Shown here: in pieces, positions 33,828-43,125 of the stretch | Layout: each line of letters begins with the position of its first letter | Numbering within the stretch: the first letter of the stretch is position 1 | NCBI GenBank assembly: GCA_029262115.1 | Contig: JAJCZZ010000024.1 | Location: 62,001 to 126,000, forward strand | Direction: 5' to 3' | Length of the DNA stretch: 64,000 nucleotides | Source: Gemmatimonadota bacterium | GTDB lineage: Bacteria; Gemmatimonadota; Gemmatimonadetes; Longimicrobiales; Gaopeijiaceae | Position numbers and translations under genes: made by a program | Notes under the pieces: model-generated | What the model was told of the DNA's origin: nothing | What the model saw: only the letters and a program-made list of their open reading frames with translations | The model's database searches: none

Positions 33828-34394
33828 TCAACGGTTGAAGCGGTTCATGGCCGCCTCGCTTCCTTCGGTCATCCACACTTCGACTGCTTCGGTCAACTCC
33901 GGCAACAACTCTACCACCGTCTCTTCATCGTCCGGCGGGAAGTCGGCCAACACCCAATCCGCCAGATCCCAGCCGTCCGGCTTCGTCCCCACCCCGACCC
34001 TCAACCTCGCGTAGTCGTTCGAGCGCAGGGCGCCGGATATCGACTTCAAGCCGTTGTGGCCCCCCGGACTCCCGCTCGGCCTGATCCTGACACGACCGAC
34101 GTCCATCGACGCGTCGTCCACCACCACCAGGAGGTCGGCCGTCGGATCGAAGTCCTCGATGTCGTGCACCGCTCGCAAGGCCTGGCCGCTCCGGTTCATG
34201 TAGGTCGTCGGCTTCACCAGCCGAACATCGTGGCCCGAAACCGATCCTTCCGTAACGAGGGCGCGCCCTTCCCGCGAAAGTGTGGGCAACTTCCAGTCGT
34301 ACGCGAGCCGGTCGAGGACCCACCACCCGACGTTGTGCCGGGTGGCGTCGTACTCTGGCCCAGGGTTCCCCAGGCCGAGTATGACCTTCATCAC
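33828..34394 (-). CDS. pth: peptidyl-tRNA hydrolase
   Basis: 188 residues. It cleaves stalled peptidyl-tRNA. Motifs: [25 protein letters not shown] at the start (shown in part: GLGNPGPEY and catalytic His in TRHNVG), [35 protein letters not shown] and GGHNGLKSI. All catalytic residues (Asn, His, Asp, Asn) are present. Its start is 24 bases after rplY, an arrangement (prs, rplY, pth) shared by many bacteria. Confidence 0.96.
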   Translation of the reverse strand: MMKVILGLGNPGPEYDATRHNVGWWVLDRLAYDWKLPTLSREGRALVTEGSVSGHDVRLVKPTTYMNRSGQALRAVHDIEDFDPTADLLVVVDDASMDVGRVRIRPSGSPGGHNGLKSISGALRSNDYARLRVGVGTKPDGWDLADWVLADFPPDDEETVVELLPELTEAVEVWMTEGSEAAMNRFNR

Positions 34395-34418
34395 GACTCG
34401 AAGCCGACCCGTGCCCGA

Positions 34419-35081
34419 TCAGTCCTCGTCGCCCTCGTCATCCGCGCCGGCCTCGGCCTCCGCGGCAGCCGCTGCCTCGGCCTCAGCCTCGGCCTCTTCT
34501 TCCTCGGCATCGAGCGTCGGAGTGCGGGGCACCGAGATCGCGCAGATCGTCTGCTCCGGCTCCATCAGGACCTCGATGTCATCTCCGAGAACCAGATCGG
34601 ACACGTGAATTGAATCGTTGAGGTCCAATCCGGAGACGTCAACGTTGATGGAGTCGGGGATGTTCGACGGGATGCAGCGAACCGGAAGTTCGTGGACGAT
34701 ATGGTCCAGGACCCCACCGTTCATCTTGACCCCGATCGGAGTGCCCTCGAGGTGAACCGGGATTTCGAGCTCCACCATCACGCCCGCCTGGATCCGCAGG
34801 AAGTCGATGTGGATCAGCTCCCGTCGAACCGGATGCGACTGGATCTCACGCACGAGGGTGGTGTGCGATTCGCCGTCGACCTGGAGGTCCACCACCGTGT
34901 TTTCCACGGAGATGGTCTCGAAGAGATGGAGCGCTTCGTTCGCGTCCACGGACAGTGAGACGGCGTCCATGTCCTTCCCGTACACGACGGCCGGCACCCG
35001 ACCACTCTGGCGAAGCTTCCGAGCTACGCCTTTACCCGTGCCCTCGCGCTTCTCGGCGGCGAGCGTCTTCGTCATCGTCAT
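34419..35081 (-). CDS. rplY: 50S ribosomal protein L25/general stress protein Ctc
   Basis: 220 residues, the long Ctc/TL5 form. The N-terminal 5S-rRNA-binding domain has LAAEKREGTGKGVARKLRQSG and VPAVVYGKD. The C-terminal beta-domain has VHLEGTPIGVKMNGGVLDH and LPVRCIPSNIPDSINVDVSGL. A tail of about 35 residues is made almost only of Glu, Ala and Asp (EEEEAEAEAEAAAAAEAEAG), longer and more regular than usual. It lies between prs and pth. Confidence 0.95.
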   Translation of the reverse strand: MTMTKTLAAEKREGTGKGVARKLRQSGRVPAVVYGKDMDAVSLSVDANEALHLFETISVENTVVDLQVDGESHTTLVREIQSHPVRRELIHIDFLRIQAGVMVELEIPVHLEGTPIGVKMNGGVLDHIVHELPVRCIPSNIPDSINVDVSGLDLNDSIHVSDLVLGDDIEVLMEPEQTICAISVPRTPTLDAEEEEAEAEAEAAAAAEAEAGADDEGDED

Positions 35082-35145
35082 ATCATTCTGCCTGCGTTCT
35101 GGGTCCCTCGGACCGTGTCGGGCTCAGCCCGTGGAAACGTCTGGT

Positions 35146-36111
35146 TCAGCCGTCCTGCGGAATCTCGAAGAGCTGGCTAACGGACTCGTTCGAGTGGATG
35201 TGGTCGATGGCCTTGGCCAGGAGGTCGGCAATCGATAACACCTTCAGATTGTCGAAGCGCCGCCCTTCCGGGAGGTGAATCGTGTTGGTCACCACCATCT
35301 CTTCCAGTGGCGCCTCGGACAGTCGCTCGACTGCCGTTCCCGAAAACACCGCGTGCGTCGCGCACGCGTACACCTTACGGGCGCCGCGCTCTTTCAGTGC
35401 GTATACTGCGTTGGACAGCGTGCCCGCCGTGTCGACCATGTCGTCTGCGAGCAAACAGTCCTTCCCTTCCACTTCTCCCACGACGTTCAGGACCTCGGCC
35501 ACATTCGCCGACGGGCGGCGCTTGTCGATGATGGCAAAGGTGCCCCCCAACCGCTTCGCGAAACCCCGCGCCATCTTGGCCGATCCGACGTCCGGCGCAA
35601 CGATCACCGGATCATCCAGACCGAGCCCCCTGAAGTACTGCGTCAGCACCGGAGCCGCGTACAGGTGATCCACCGGAATGTCGAAAAAGCCCTGAATTTG
35701 ATGCTGGTGAAAGTCGATCGAGACCACACGATCCGCACCGGCCGCCACAATCAGATTGGCCGCCAGTTTGGCTCCGATGGCCACCCTCGGCTGATCCTTC
35801 CGATCCTGGCGCGCATATCCGAAGTACGGCACGACCGCCGTGACCCGCGCCGCCGAGGCCCGCTTCGCCGCGTCGATCAGGAGCAACAGCTCCATCATGT
35901 TGTCCGCCGGAGCGGTCGTCGGCTGAACGATGAAGACATCGCGGCCGCGGGCGTTCCGGTCGATCCGGACGAAGATCTCTCCGTCCGCAAAGTCCTTGAT
36001 TGTCGCGCCGTCGGGTGACTTCCCGATTCGCTCCCCGATCTCCGCGGCGAGGGGCCGATTGGCCCGGCCGGAGAGGAGGAGGAGCGGTCCCCGCCTGAAG
36101 GTGTCGTCCAT
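35146..36111 (-). CDS. prs: ribose-phosphate pyrophosphokinase
   Basis: 321 residues from ATG 36111; longer readings extend into the upstream gene gap. It makes PRPP from ribose-5-phosphate and ATP for nucleotides, His and Trp. Motifs: LLSGRANRPLAAEIGERIG, FADGEIFVRIDRNARGRDVF, the catalytic loop YFGYARQDRKDQPRVAIGAK, SIDFHQHQIQGFFDIPVDHL and the PRPP-binding DDMVDTAGTLSNAVYALKE. Length is canonical. First gene of a prs-rplY-pth group. Confidence 0.96.
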   Translation of the reverse strand: MDDTFRRGPLLLLSGRANRPLAAEIGERIGKSPDGATIKDFADGEIFVRIDRNARGRDVFIVQPTTAPADNMMELLLLIDAAKRASAARVTAVVPYFGYARQDRKDQPRVAIGAKLAANLIVAAGADRVVSIDFHQHQIQGFFDIPVDHLYAAPVLTQYFRGLGLDDPVIVAPDVGSAKMARGFAKRLGGTFAIIDKRRPSANVAEVLNVVGEVEGKDCLLADDMVDTAGTLSNAVYALKERGARKVYACATHAVFSGTAVERLSEAPLEEMVVTNTIHLPEGRRFDNLKVLSIADLLAKAIDHIHSNESVSQLFEIPQDG

Positions 36112-36166
36112 ACCTGTGGGGTCGTGGAGAAGCCGGTGCGTCCCGCGATTGCGACAGCCTGAAAAG

Positions 36167-38005
36167 CTAGGAGAGAGGCGGGGGGAGGTCAACGCGTAGG
36201 CGTGCGACCGACGTCAGAGGATTGCGACCGGGCACACCGACCTCGACGGTCACGTCGTAGTCCCCGGGCTCGAGGTTGCCGCTCTCGACCTCGACGCGCC
36301 TGAGGACGGATGTCGGGGCATCCGGGCCCGCCTCCTCCCACGACAACTCGAGCGCCTGGGCGTCCCCGACGAGTCCGAGCCAACGCCCGAGCCGACGCGC
36401 GACGTTGCCGTCGCGCCTCTGGACGGAAAGACGGTACCGAAGCGTCGACGGCGCGAAGCCCAGCCCGGTGACTTCCCACACCACGCCCATGCGGTCCCCC
36501 AGACGAATCGAAGCCTCGGGCAGGGCCACGGAGAGCATGTCGCTCAGAGTGGTCGGTTCGGGACCATCTGCCCGAACGAACAGGAGACCGGAGAGCGCCG
36601 GCAGGTCCGGCGGAAGGGTGTCCGCCGTGACCCCCCACCGGCGCCGGCCCGCCCGTCGCTCTCCGGGGCTCCACGCCTCGGCCGAGGCGATCCACCGCCC
36701 CGCCGGGGCCTCGACCATGAGCCCTCCCTGGGTTGCCGCCCGCCGCGTTGAAACCCGTGCCCCGCCGGCCGGCGAAATCAGGAACAGCGCCACGGTGTCG
36801 GACGCGCCGACGGCCGTCGGCGGTGGCTCCAGCCATGGGCGGGGGTGGGAATGGCGGCTGTGGACGGTCGTGTCGGTCGGGAGCGCCACCGTCGCGACCA
36901 GCGCCACACGGTCGCCTCGCGGGAATACGACCGACTGCCCGTTCATCGGAAGAAAGACGGGAGCGTACGCCGGCGCGTACAGGCTCCGCGGACGCCGCTT
37001 GCGTACCACCATATCGTCCTCGGTGGCGCTCCACGGCTCCAGAAGCGTCTCGCCCGCGGCGAGGTATTCCCGCCCCTCCGGGTGCTTATGTCCGATCACG
37101 TTCAGACCGGCGGACACGTCGAAGCTCTGGCTCCGCTCCCACCACAGCTCCCACCCGTGGCGCACCGTGAGCTCCTCCAGATCCCGCCCCCATGCGATGC
37201 CGAAGGGGTTTCGTGCGTCTTCGCGTAGGGTGGACACCGTCCATCGGGCGAAGTGCGCCGTCCGGCGGTCGTTGCCGGGAACCAGATACAAGGGATCGGA
37301 AAGCAACCAGAACCGTTCGAGCGCGCTGCCGAGAGAGTCGGGCGATTCCGTGCGGGCCTCGGAGAGAACGTCCCGAGCCTTTCCACGTAGAGGTCGCTCG
37401 GGCAGGGTCCAGCGCTCGCGCTGCTCGGCGGGCATTTCACCGAGCGCTCGGTCGAATGCGGCTCCCGACCCCTCGAAGTCGCCGGCGCCGTGCAGGGCCA
37501 GGCCCTCCAACGCGGCGCACCACCACGGCGTGGCGCCACCGCAGCTCCGGGCGGCCTCCACCGCCCCGAGCCAGGCACCACCCTCGACCCGGTACCAAAC
37601 CCTCTGGCCTAAAAGCCAGTCGTCGTGAGGGAGCACCGAGGCGACGCTGTCCAGGTACGTCACCAACGAGCGCCGCTCCTGATCGATCTCGGGCGACTCC
37701 GGCGTCGGAACCCATTCCCCTTCGTCCCACCACTCGCAGAACCGTCCAACCACCTCATCGCAGCGACCGGACCAGTCCGCGGTGGTCCGCGGAAGCAGAC
37801 GGGCTCGGCGGCGTTCGAACCGGGACTGGCGCGAGCGCGCCCGGCCGACGGCACTGGCCGAGTCGAAGGCCTCGATTACCGGAGCGGACACGGGCTCCGA
37901 GGCGGACTGCGCCCACGCGGCGGACGGGCACGCAAGTATGAGGAGCGCCAGGAGAAGTCGCTCTCCGCTCGCATTCCGGTCGCTCACGGGGGCCTCCACG
38001 CACAT
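36167..38005 (-). CDS. large secreted hypothetical protein
   Basis: 612 residues from ATG 38005, chosen since a signal peptide follows (LLLALLILACPSAAWAQS at about 17-34) and the tRNA-Gln gene lies just upstream. No family is recognised with confidence. The middle has a helical, Trp-rich segment FWLLSDPLYLVPGNDRRTAH followed by WGRDLEELTVRHGWELWWER at about 280-340, distantly like GWxTD-domain proteins of Acidobacteria and Gemmatimonadota. The C-terminal 250 residues look like beta-sandwich repeats (VAPAGRWIASAEAWSPGERR-like, ending LEPGDYDVTVEVGVPG). Probably periplasmic or outer-membrane-associated. It precedes prs by 55 bases, though a functional link is not evident. Confidence 0.7.
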   Translation of the reverse strand: MCVEAPVSDRNASGERLLLALLILACPSAAWAQSASEPVSAPVIEAFDSASAVGRARSRQSRFERRRARLLPRTTADWSGRCDEVVGRFCEWWDEGEWVPTPESPEIDQERRSLVTYLDSVASVLPHDDWLLGQRVWYRVEGGAWLGAVEAARSCGGATPWWCAALEGLALHGAGDFEGSGAAFDRALGEMPAEQRERWTLPERPLRGKARDVLSEARTESPDSLGSALERFWLLSDPLYLVPGNDRRTAHFARWTVSTLREDARNPFGIAWGRDLEELTVRHGWELWWERSQSFDVSAGLNVIGHKHPEGREYLAAGETLLEPWSATEDDMVVRKRRPRSLYAPAYAPVFLPMNGQSVVFPRGDRVALVATVALPTDTTVHSRHSHPRPWLEPPPTAVGASDTVALFLISPAGGARVSTRRAATQGGLMVEAPAGRWIASAEAWSPGERRAGRRRWGVTADTLPPDLPALSGLLFVRADGPEPTTLSDMLSVALPEASIRLGDRMGVVWEVTGLGFAPSTLRYRLSVQRRDGNVARRLGRWLGLVGDAQALELSWEEAGPDAPTSVLRRVEVESGNLEPGDYDVTVEVGVPGRNPLTSVARLRVDLPPPLS

Positions 38006-38077
38006 CCCGTTTGAGGGGACCGGCTCGGTCCCGGCTACAGTTCCCACACCGGGCGCTCGCGCCGGTCGGTCTTGCGA

Positions 38078-38148
38078 TAGGCCCGGCCGGACTCGAACCG
38101 GCACCGCCGCTTCCAAAGAGCGGTGTGCTGCCGTTACACCACGGGCCA
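38078..38148 (-). tRNA. tRNA-Gln (anticodon TTG)
   Basis: A 71-base cloverleaf reads TGGCCCG as 5' acceptor, a D-arm in TGGTGTAACGGCAGCA, anticodon stem CCGCT/AGCGG around the loop CTTTGGA (anticodon TTG), T-arm GCCGG-TTCGAGT-CCGGC and 3' acceptor CGGGCCT with A as the discriminator. The first pair is a T-T mismatch; a weak first pair is normal in tRNA-Gln. CCA is not encoded, fitting the cca gene at 45 kb. Confidence 0.93.
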
Positions 38149-38187
38149 ACACCAAGGGTCCATCCTACCCGAATCCCTTGGGCGCTT

Positions 38188-39096
38188 TCAACCCCCCACC
38201 GAAACCAACGGCCTCGGAGACGGCAAACACATCAGGGTCGGCACGCAGTAGACGGGCCAGCGATTTTCCGATTCCAACCGCGAACAGACGGCCCGGGCAG
38301 CGGCTTCGTCCTCGGTCAACCAGAAGCAGGCGGCCCCGCTCCCGGACAGGAGGGCGGGCTCGGCATCTACGTCGGCGAGGGCAGCGAGGGCCTCGGCAAC
38401 CTGTGGGTACACCTCGGCCACCACCGGCTGAAAGTCGTTCGATGCGTCCGCCATCACTCCCTCCCACGAGCCGGTGTCCAACGCGCCGCCCATCTGGTCA
38501 ATCACCGTATGTTCGCCCTCGGGGCGAGCCAGCGACGCGTAGGCCGGCGCCGTAGCGACATGAACGTCAGGCGTCACCAGGACCACCCACGCGGGCGGGA
38601 GCGGCCGCAGCCATTGAAGCACCTCGCCTCGGCCGCGTCCGCGGGCGAGCGGGCTCGTGCCCAGGAAGAACGGGACATCCGAGCCCAACTCCGCCGCCAG
38701 GGCGCTCAACTCCCCGATCTCGAGCGGCGACTCCGTCAGCGCGTTCAGCGCTTTCAGAACAGCAGCGGCGTCCGACGACCCGCCGCCGAGTCCGGCGCCT
38801 GCGGGAATCCGCTTCTCGAGGCGCACGGCAACGCCGACGTCCAGGGCGACTCGATCGACGAAGAACTGAGCCGCACGGAACGCCAGGTTGTCGTGGATCG
38901 GGCCCAAATCCGGTCCGTCCATCTCCAGGGAGATGCCCCCGCGGGTGAGTTGCACCCCGACCCGATCGGACAGACCGATTGCCTGAAAAAGGGTGTCGAT
39001 CTCATGGAACCCGTCGGCCCGACGTGTCCCGACGGTCAATTTGAGGTTGACTTTGGCGGGAGCCGCCAATTCCAACCCCTGGTCGAGATCGTTCAT
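38188..39096 (-). CDS. ispE: 4-diphosphocytidyl-2-C-methyl-D-erythritol kinase
   Basis: 302 residues, GHMP kinase of the MEP isoprenoid pathway. ATG 39096 overlaps the stop of the flippase-like gene as ATGA. Motifs: APAKVNLKLTVGTRRADGFH at about 12-31, then the ATP loop KRIPAGAGLGGGSSDAAAVL at about 103-122, LGSDVPFFLGTSPLARGRGR and a late LLSGSGAACFWL. Complete. It is the last member of the long overlapping gene chain and is followed by the tRNA-Gln gene. Confidence 0.95.
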   Translation of the reverse strand: MNDLDQGLELAAPAKVNLKLTVGTRRADGFHEIDTLFQAIGLSDRVGVQLTRGGISLEMDGPDLGPIHDNLAFRAAQFFVDRVALDVGVAVRLEKRIPAGAGLGGGSSDAAAVLKALNALTESPLEIGELSALAAELGSDVPFFLGTSPLARGRGRGEVLQWLRPLPPAWVVLVTPDVHVATAPAYASLARPEGEHTVIDQMGGALDTGSWEGVMADASNDFQPVVAEVYPQVAEALAALADVDAEPALLSGSGAACFWLTEDEAAARAVCSRLESENRWPVYCVPTLMCLPSPRPLVSVGG

Positions 39097-40154
39097 TTTT
39101 TCGGCATGTCCACCTCGGGGTGAGCCGCTTCCACACGGTCCTCGACGCGCTCCTCCGCGGCACCGACGTCGCCGAGCGACATCCCGACCTTCCACGCGAA
39201 CCACAGGCCGATAACCGTGATGGGGAACCAGGTGCCCACGTTGTAGGCGAAGCCGAAGGCAAGCGATTGGGTGGGCGCGACCCCGTACACATCCGTGAGC
39301 GCGAAGCGGGCGGCGGCCTGAAACAGGCCGATGAAGCCCGGGGCGGAGGGCAGCGCGACTCCGAAGCCGACCACGGCGGTCGTGAAGATGGCCGACACAA
39401 AGCCGGTGTCGATCCCGAAAGCGAGCATCCCCAGCCAGAACGACGTCGCGTGGAACGTCCAGAAGAAGAACGACCACGCCAACGCCGTGAGGAGGAGAAC
39501 GGGATTCCTCAGGATTTCGACCGACTCGAGGAACGACTCGATGGCGGCGACGAGAGGGCGACCGACGACGGCGGGGAGGACCTTCGCCACACGTTCGATT
39601 CCCCGAGTGAAGCTTCGTGGGAAGAACGCCATGGCTACGAGGGCAACGAGAACGACTGTGACCCCGACGAGCCCGAAACGCAGCAGCGCGCGGCCATACC
39701 CTTCGTCAAACAGAGCCGCGCCCGGGAAGTTCGGCGTAAGCACCGGGATGATGAGGAAGGAGAGGAGCACGACGCCGTCGAGCACCCTCTCCACGACGAG
39801 GCTCCCGAAGGCACCACTCGCTTTCACCGGCTCGAGGCGACTCAGCGCCATCGCCCGCGCGAATTCACCAACCCGGGCGGGCAACACGTTGTTCGCCATG
39901 AAACCGATGCTGACGGAGGCGAACCGGGAATGGAACGAGGTCCCCGAGTAGATAGGCTGGAGGAGCACCTTCCAGCGCATCGCTCGGATCACGAAGCCCA
40001 GCGTGGCCACGATGATGCAGCCGGCGAGCAGGAACGGGTCGCCGCGCCGCATCTCCGTCCAGACGTCCGAGAACGGAACATCGCGCAGCGCCAGCCAGAG
40101 GAAGAAGGCGGTGACGACCAGGCCCAGCACGGCTTTTCCCCAGTGCTTCCTCAC
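39093..40154 (-). CDS. flippase-like integral membrane protein (LPG synthase TM family)
   Basis: 353 residues, GTG start overlapping the pdxJ stop (GTGA). About eight helices; hallmark segments of the YbhN/AglD-like family are present: [70 protein letters not shown], and [20 protein letters not shown]. Members include the flippase part of lysyl-phosphatidylglycerol synthase and proteins affecting lipid or glycan intermediates; substrate unknown. The acidic soluble tail ([20 protein letters not shown]) precedes ispE. Confidence 0.85.
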   Translation of the reverse strand: MRKHWGKAVLGLVVTAFFLWLALRDVPFSDVWTEMRRGDPFLLAGCIIVATLGFVIRAMRWKVLLQPIYSGTSFHSRFASVSIGFMANNVLPARVGEFARAMALSRLEPVKASGAFGSLVVERVLDGVVLLSFLIIPVLTPNFPGAALFDEGYGRALLRFGLVGVTVVLVALVAMAFFPRSFTRGIERVAKVLPAVVGRPLVAAIESFLESVEILRNPVLLLTALAWSFFFWTFHATSFWLGMLAFGIDTGFVSAIFTTAVVGFGVALPSAPGFIGLFQAAARFALTDVYGVAPTQSLAFGFAYNVGTWFPITVIGLWFAWKVGMSLGDVGAAEERVEDRVEAAHPEVDMPKK

Positions 40155-40882
40155 CGCTCTCTCCGAGCTCGTCGCAAGGTGGTCGCCATCTCCCCGACCG
40201 CGCGCTCAAGGCCAACGAAGACGGCGCGCGAGATCACGCTATGGCCGATGTTCAGCTCCTCGATCTCCGGAACGGCCGCCACGGGAGTGACGTTCTCGTA
40301 CGTCAGTCCATGTCCTGCATGCACGTCCAGGCTCAGCTTGCGCGCCAGCGAGGCCGCACGGTTCAACCGAGCGAACTGCTCCCTTCGCTCCGGGCCGCGT
40401 GCGTTGGCATACTCCCCGGTGTGCAACTCCACCACCTCGGCACCGCTGTCCATCGACGCGCGAATCGCGCCTTCGTCCGGGTCGATGAAGAGCGAGGTAC
40501 GAATGCCTGCGTCTCGCAGCCGTCGCACGGCACCCGCAACCTCGTGCCGCCGTTCCTCGGTGGAGAGGTCCAGGCCCCCCTCGGTCGTGACCTCCTCCCG
40601 CTTCTCGGGAACGAGCGTCACCTGCGCCGGAAGCCACGCTACCGCCAGATCGACCATGCTCGGGGCCGAACACGTCTCCAGATTGAGGGGTGTGCGAGCG
40701 GTTTTCAACAGGAGCGCGACGTCGCGGTCCTGGATGTGACGTCGGTCCTCACGGAGGTGGACGGTGATCCCGTCCGCCCCACCCAACTCGGCAAGGACCG
40801 CAGCTCTGACCGGATCGGGCTCGTCGGTCTTTCGGGCCTCCCGCACCGTGGCGACGTGGTCGATGTTGATGTACAGGCGCAT
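40151..40882 (-). CDS. pdxJ: pyridoxine 5'-phosphate synthase
   Basis: 243 residues. It closes the ring of pyridoxine phosphate from deoxyxylulose phosphate and aminoacetone phosphate. Canonical motifs: [19 protein letters not shown] at the start, [78 protein letters not shown] and [18 protein letters not shown]. Complete. Shares the DXP precursor with ispE two genes downstream. Confidence 0.96.
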   Translation of the reverse strand: MRLYINIDHVATVREARKTDEPDPVRAAVLAELGGADGITVHLREDRRHIQDRDVALLLKTARTPLNLETCSAPSMVDLAVAWLPAQVTLVPEKREEVTTEGGLDLSTEERRHEVAGAVRRLRDAGIRTSLFIDPDEGAIRASMDSGAEVVELHTGEYANARGPERREQFARLNRAASLARKLSLDVHAGHGLTYENVTPVAAVPEIEELNIGHSVISRAVFVGLERAVGEMATTLRRARRER

Positions 40883-40885
40883 GGT

Positions 40886-41761
40886 TCAGTTGTCCAAGGA
40901 AGCTTGCAGACGGGCGAGAACCGAGCGACGTAGGTCCTCATCCAGATGGCCCTGCAGGAGCCGAGCCAGCTCCATACCCAGGCGCGCGTAGAGGGTGCGA
41001 TCGTCTCCCTGCAGTGCGCGCAGGTGCAGCCCGACCGTGTCGATATCTCCCCGCGCGAGCGGACCGGTGATGCTCGCCTCCAGCCCCACCTCTTCGATGT
41101 TGGCCAGCGTCCCCCGCACGAGCGGGAGCAGCGCCGGGAGCGCCTCGTCGGCGTCGACGCCGCCCGCCACCAGGGCCCGGCGCGCCACATCGAGAAGAGC
41201 GGGGAGGAAGTTCGAGGCCATGACCGCGGCCGCATGGTAGCTCGGCCTCCGACTCTCCGGAACGGACAGCACGGGACACCCCAGATCCGAGCAGAAGGCT
41301 CGACCCATGGCGGTCGCTCCCGGTTCTCCCGTGACCGCGACGAACGATCCAGGCAGCCTCGCCGCGGACGTCACCGGGTGCGCGAACGCCTGCAGGATGT
41401 GAAATGAGCCCACGGAGTATCCCACCTCATGGAGGGGCGTGAGCACGTCCGTGGCCAGGACGCCGGATAGATGAAAGGCGACACACCCTTCCGGCGACCC
41501 ACCCTGTTCGGCCAGGGCGATAGCGAGGTCGGAGACGACCGCGTCCGGGATCGCCAGAAATACGGCGGCGGTCCTCCTGGGCAACGGCGAGAGTCCGTAC
41601 ACATATTCGACATCGTCGTCATCGAAAATCGGATGGTTGGGGGGCTCCGGCCTGCGACCGAAGTACGTGAGCGACGACGCCGCCCCCGCACGCAGGAGCG
41701 CGTAGCCGAGCGTGAGGCCGGCGCGGCCTGGCCCGATGATCGAGACGTTCGGCCGGCTCAC
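40886..41761 (-). CDS. Rossmann-fold plus DUF2520 protein
   Basis: 291 residues from GTG 41761, overlapping the hflX stop (GTGA). N-terminal Rossmann domain: NVSIIGPGRAGLTLGYALLRAG at 5-26, split as GPGRAG with a following helix. VFLAIPDAVVSDLAIALAEQ and VAFHLSGVLATDVL come next, then SVGSFHILQAFAHP. The C-terminal helical DUF2520 reads SRRPSYHAAAVMASNFLPALL and GPLARGDIDTVGLHLRAL. This is the domain pair of the ProC/ketopantoate-reductase-like superfamily; often found near panB/panC, but no pantothenate gene is here. Substrate unknown. Confidence 0.87.
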   Translation of the reverse strand: MSRPNVSIIGPGRAGLTLGYALLRAGAASSLTYFGRRPEPPNHPIFDDDDVEYVYGLSPLPRRTAAVFLAIPDAVVSDLAIALAEQGGSPEGCVAFHLSGVLATDVLTPLHEVGYSVGSFHILQAFAHPVTSAARLPGSFVAVTGEPGATAMGRAFCSDLGCPVLSVPESRRPSYHAAAVMASNFLPALLDVARRALVAGGVDADEALPALLPLVRGTLANIEEVGLEASITGPLARGDIDTVGLHLRALQGDDRTLYARLGMELARLLQGHLDEDLRRSVLARLQASLDN

Positions 41762-43125
41762 CCGACGTCCTCGAACACGAGACCGGAGCGCCCCTGCAGG
41801 CGACCCCGTGCCGCGATCGGCAGCCGAGCCGTCACCACGACGACACCGTCCACGTCCTCGCGGTGCAGGACCTCTCCCTCCCGGTAGAGCGTCGCCAACG
41901 TCTCACCGTCGCTCGACGGAATGCGGATGCGGACATGTTCCAGGCGAGCCCGCATCCTGGCCTTCAGCGTCTCTTCGAGCGGTTTCAAACTCTCCGCATC
42001 GATGGCCGAAACAAAAACCGCGGGATCGCCTTCGAGGGCCCGAGACCGCTCTTCGAGCGCCTTCCGTGCACCCTCCGGAATGCGGTCCATCTTGTTGAAG
42101 ACCAGGATGATCTCCGTCCCGTCGAGGCCGAGGTCGTGCAACACCTCGTTGACCACCAGGCGCTGTTCCATCCAGTCGGGGCGGGAGGCGTCGATGACAT
42201 GAAGGAGGACGTCGGCCTCCCGCGCTTCCTCGAGCGTCGAGCGGAACGAGGCCACCAGGTGGTGGGGGAGTTTGCGAATGAAGCCGACGGTGTCGGTGAC
42301 CAGCGCCTCGTAGCCGTCCTGGAGGTCCACTGAGCGCGTCGCGGAGTCCAGCGTCGCGAACAGCCGGTCCTCGACGAAGAGGTCCGCGCCGGACAGCGAA
42401 CGCAGGAGCGACGACTTGCCGGCGTTGGTGTATCCGACGAGTGCGACGCGGAATCGGCCCTCGCGGCTCCGTCGCTGGATCTCGCGAGCCTTCGCAACGT
42501 CTCGGAGCTTCGATTTCAGGTCCGCGATCCGTGTCCCGATCAGCCGCCGGTCGGTTTCGAGCTGGGTTTCGCCCGGTCCTCTGAGCCCGATCCCTCCGCG
42601 GATTCTCGAGAGGTGATTCCACATGCGGCGCAGCCGCGGCAGCAGATACTCGAGCTGCGCCAACTCCACCTGCATCCGCGCCTCGTGCGAGCGCGCCCGT
42701 GTGGCGAAGATGTCCAGAATGAGTTCCGACCGGTCCATGACCCTGACGTCGAGGAGCTCCTCCAGATTCTTTCCCTGGGCGGGGCTCAGCTCCTCGTCGA
42801 ATATCACGAGGTTCGCCTCGACTTCGGAGACGAGACCTCGCAGTTCTTCCGCCTTCCCCTCACCGATATAGAAGCGCGGGCTCGGACGGTTCAGCCTCTG
42901 GCTCAGTGTGCCGGCGACCTCTCCACCGGCCGTGTCCGTAAGGCGAGCCAGTTCTTCCAGGTGCTCTTCCGCCAGCCGTGAATCGAGTTCCCGGTTCGGC
43001 GCGCCGACGAGGACAACCCGATCTACCGGAGTGTGCAGGTCGATGAGCTGGGTCGGAATCGTGAGCCTCCGTTTGGAGTCGGGTGTCAGGGACGCACGAG
43101 GCCCGTCCGATCGAACGGAACCCAC
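41758..43125 (-). CDS. hflX: ribosome-associated GTPase HflX
   Basis: 455 residues if started at GTG 43125, which overlaps the LEA2 gene by 40 bases. The conserved protein begins about residue 25 (IPTQLIDLHTPVDRVVLVG); no ATG, GTG or TTG is available nearer, though GGAGG precedes an ATT at about 43055. Domains: N-terminal HflX-specific region (RFYIGEGKAEELRGL, VIFDEELSPAQGKNLEELL), coiled coil (QLEYLLPRLRRMWNHLSR, GGIGLRGPGETQLETDRR), then the G domain with GYTNAGKSSLLRSL, DTVGFIRKLPH and NKMD. It rescues stalled ribosomes by splitting them. Confidence 0.94.
   Translation of the reverse strand: MGSVRSDGPRASLTPDSKRRLTIPTQLIDLHTPVDRVVLVGAPNRELDSRLAEEHLEELARLTDTAGGEVAGTLSQRLNRPSPRFYIGEGKAEELRGLVSEVEANLVIFDEELSPAQGKNLEELLDVRVMDRSELILDIFATRARSHEARMQVELAQLEYLLPRLRRMWNHLSRIRGGIGLRGPGETQLETDRRLIGTRIADLKSKLRDVAKAREIQRRSREGRFRVALVGYTNAGKSSLLRSLSGADLFVEDRLFATLDSATRSVDLQDGYEALVTDTVGFIRKLPHHLVASFRSTLEEAREADVLLHVIDASRPDWMEQRLVVNEVLHDLGLDGTEIILVFNKMDRIPEGARKALEERSRALEGDPAVFVSAIDAESLKPLEETLKARMRARLEHVRIRIPSSDGETLATLYREGEVLHREDVDGVVVVTARLPIAARGRLQGRSGLVFEDVG

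Noticed and set aside
39120-40739. Plus-strand open frame of 539 codons
   Set aside because: Opposite the flippase-like gene and pdxJ; the highly charged product mirrors hydrophobic codons of the membrane protein.
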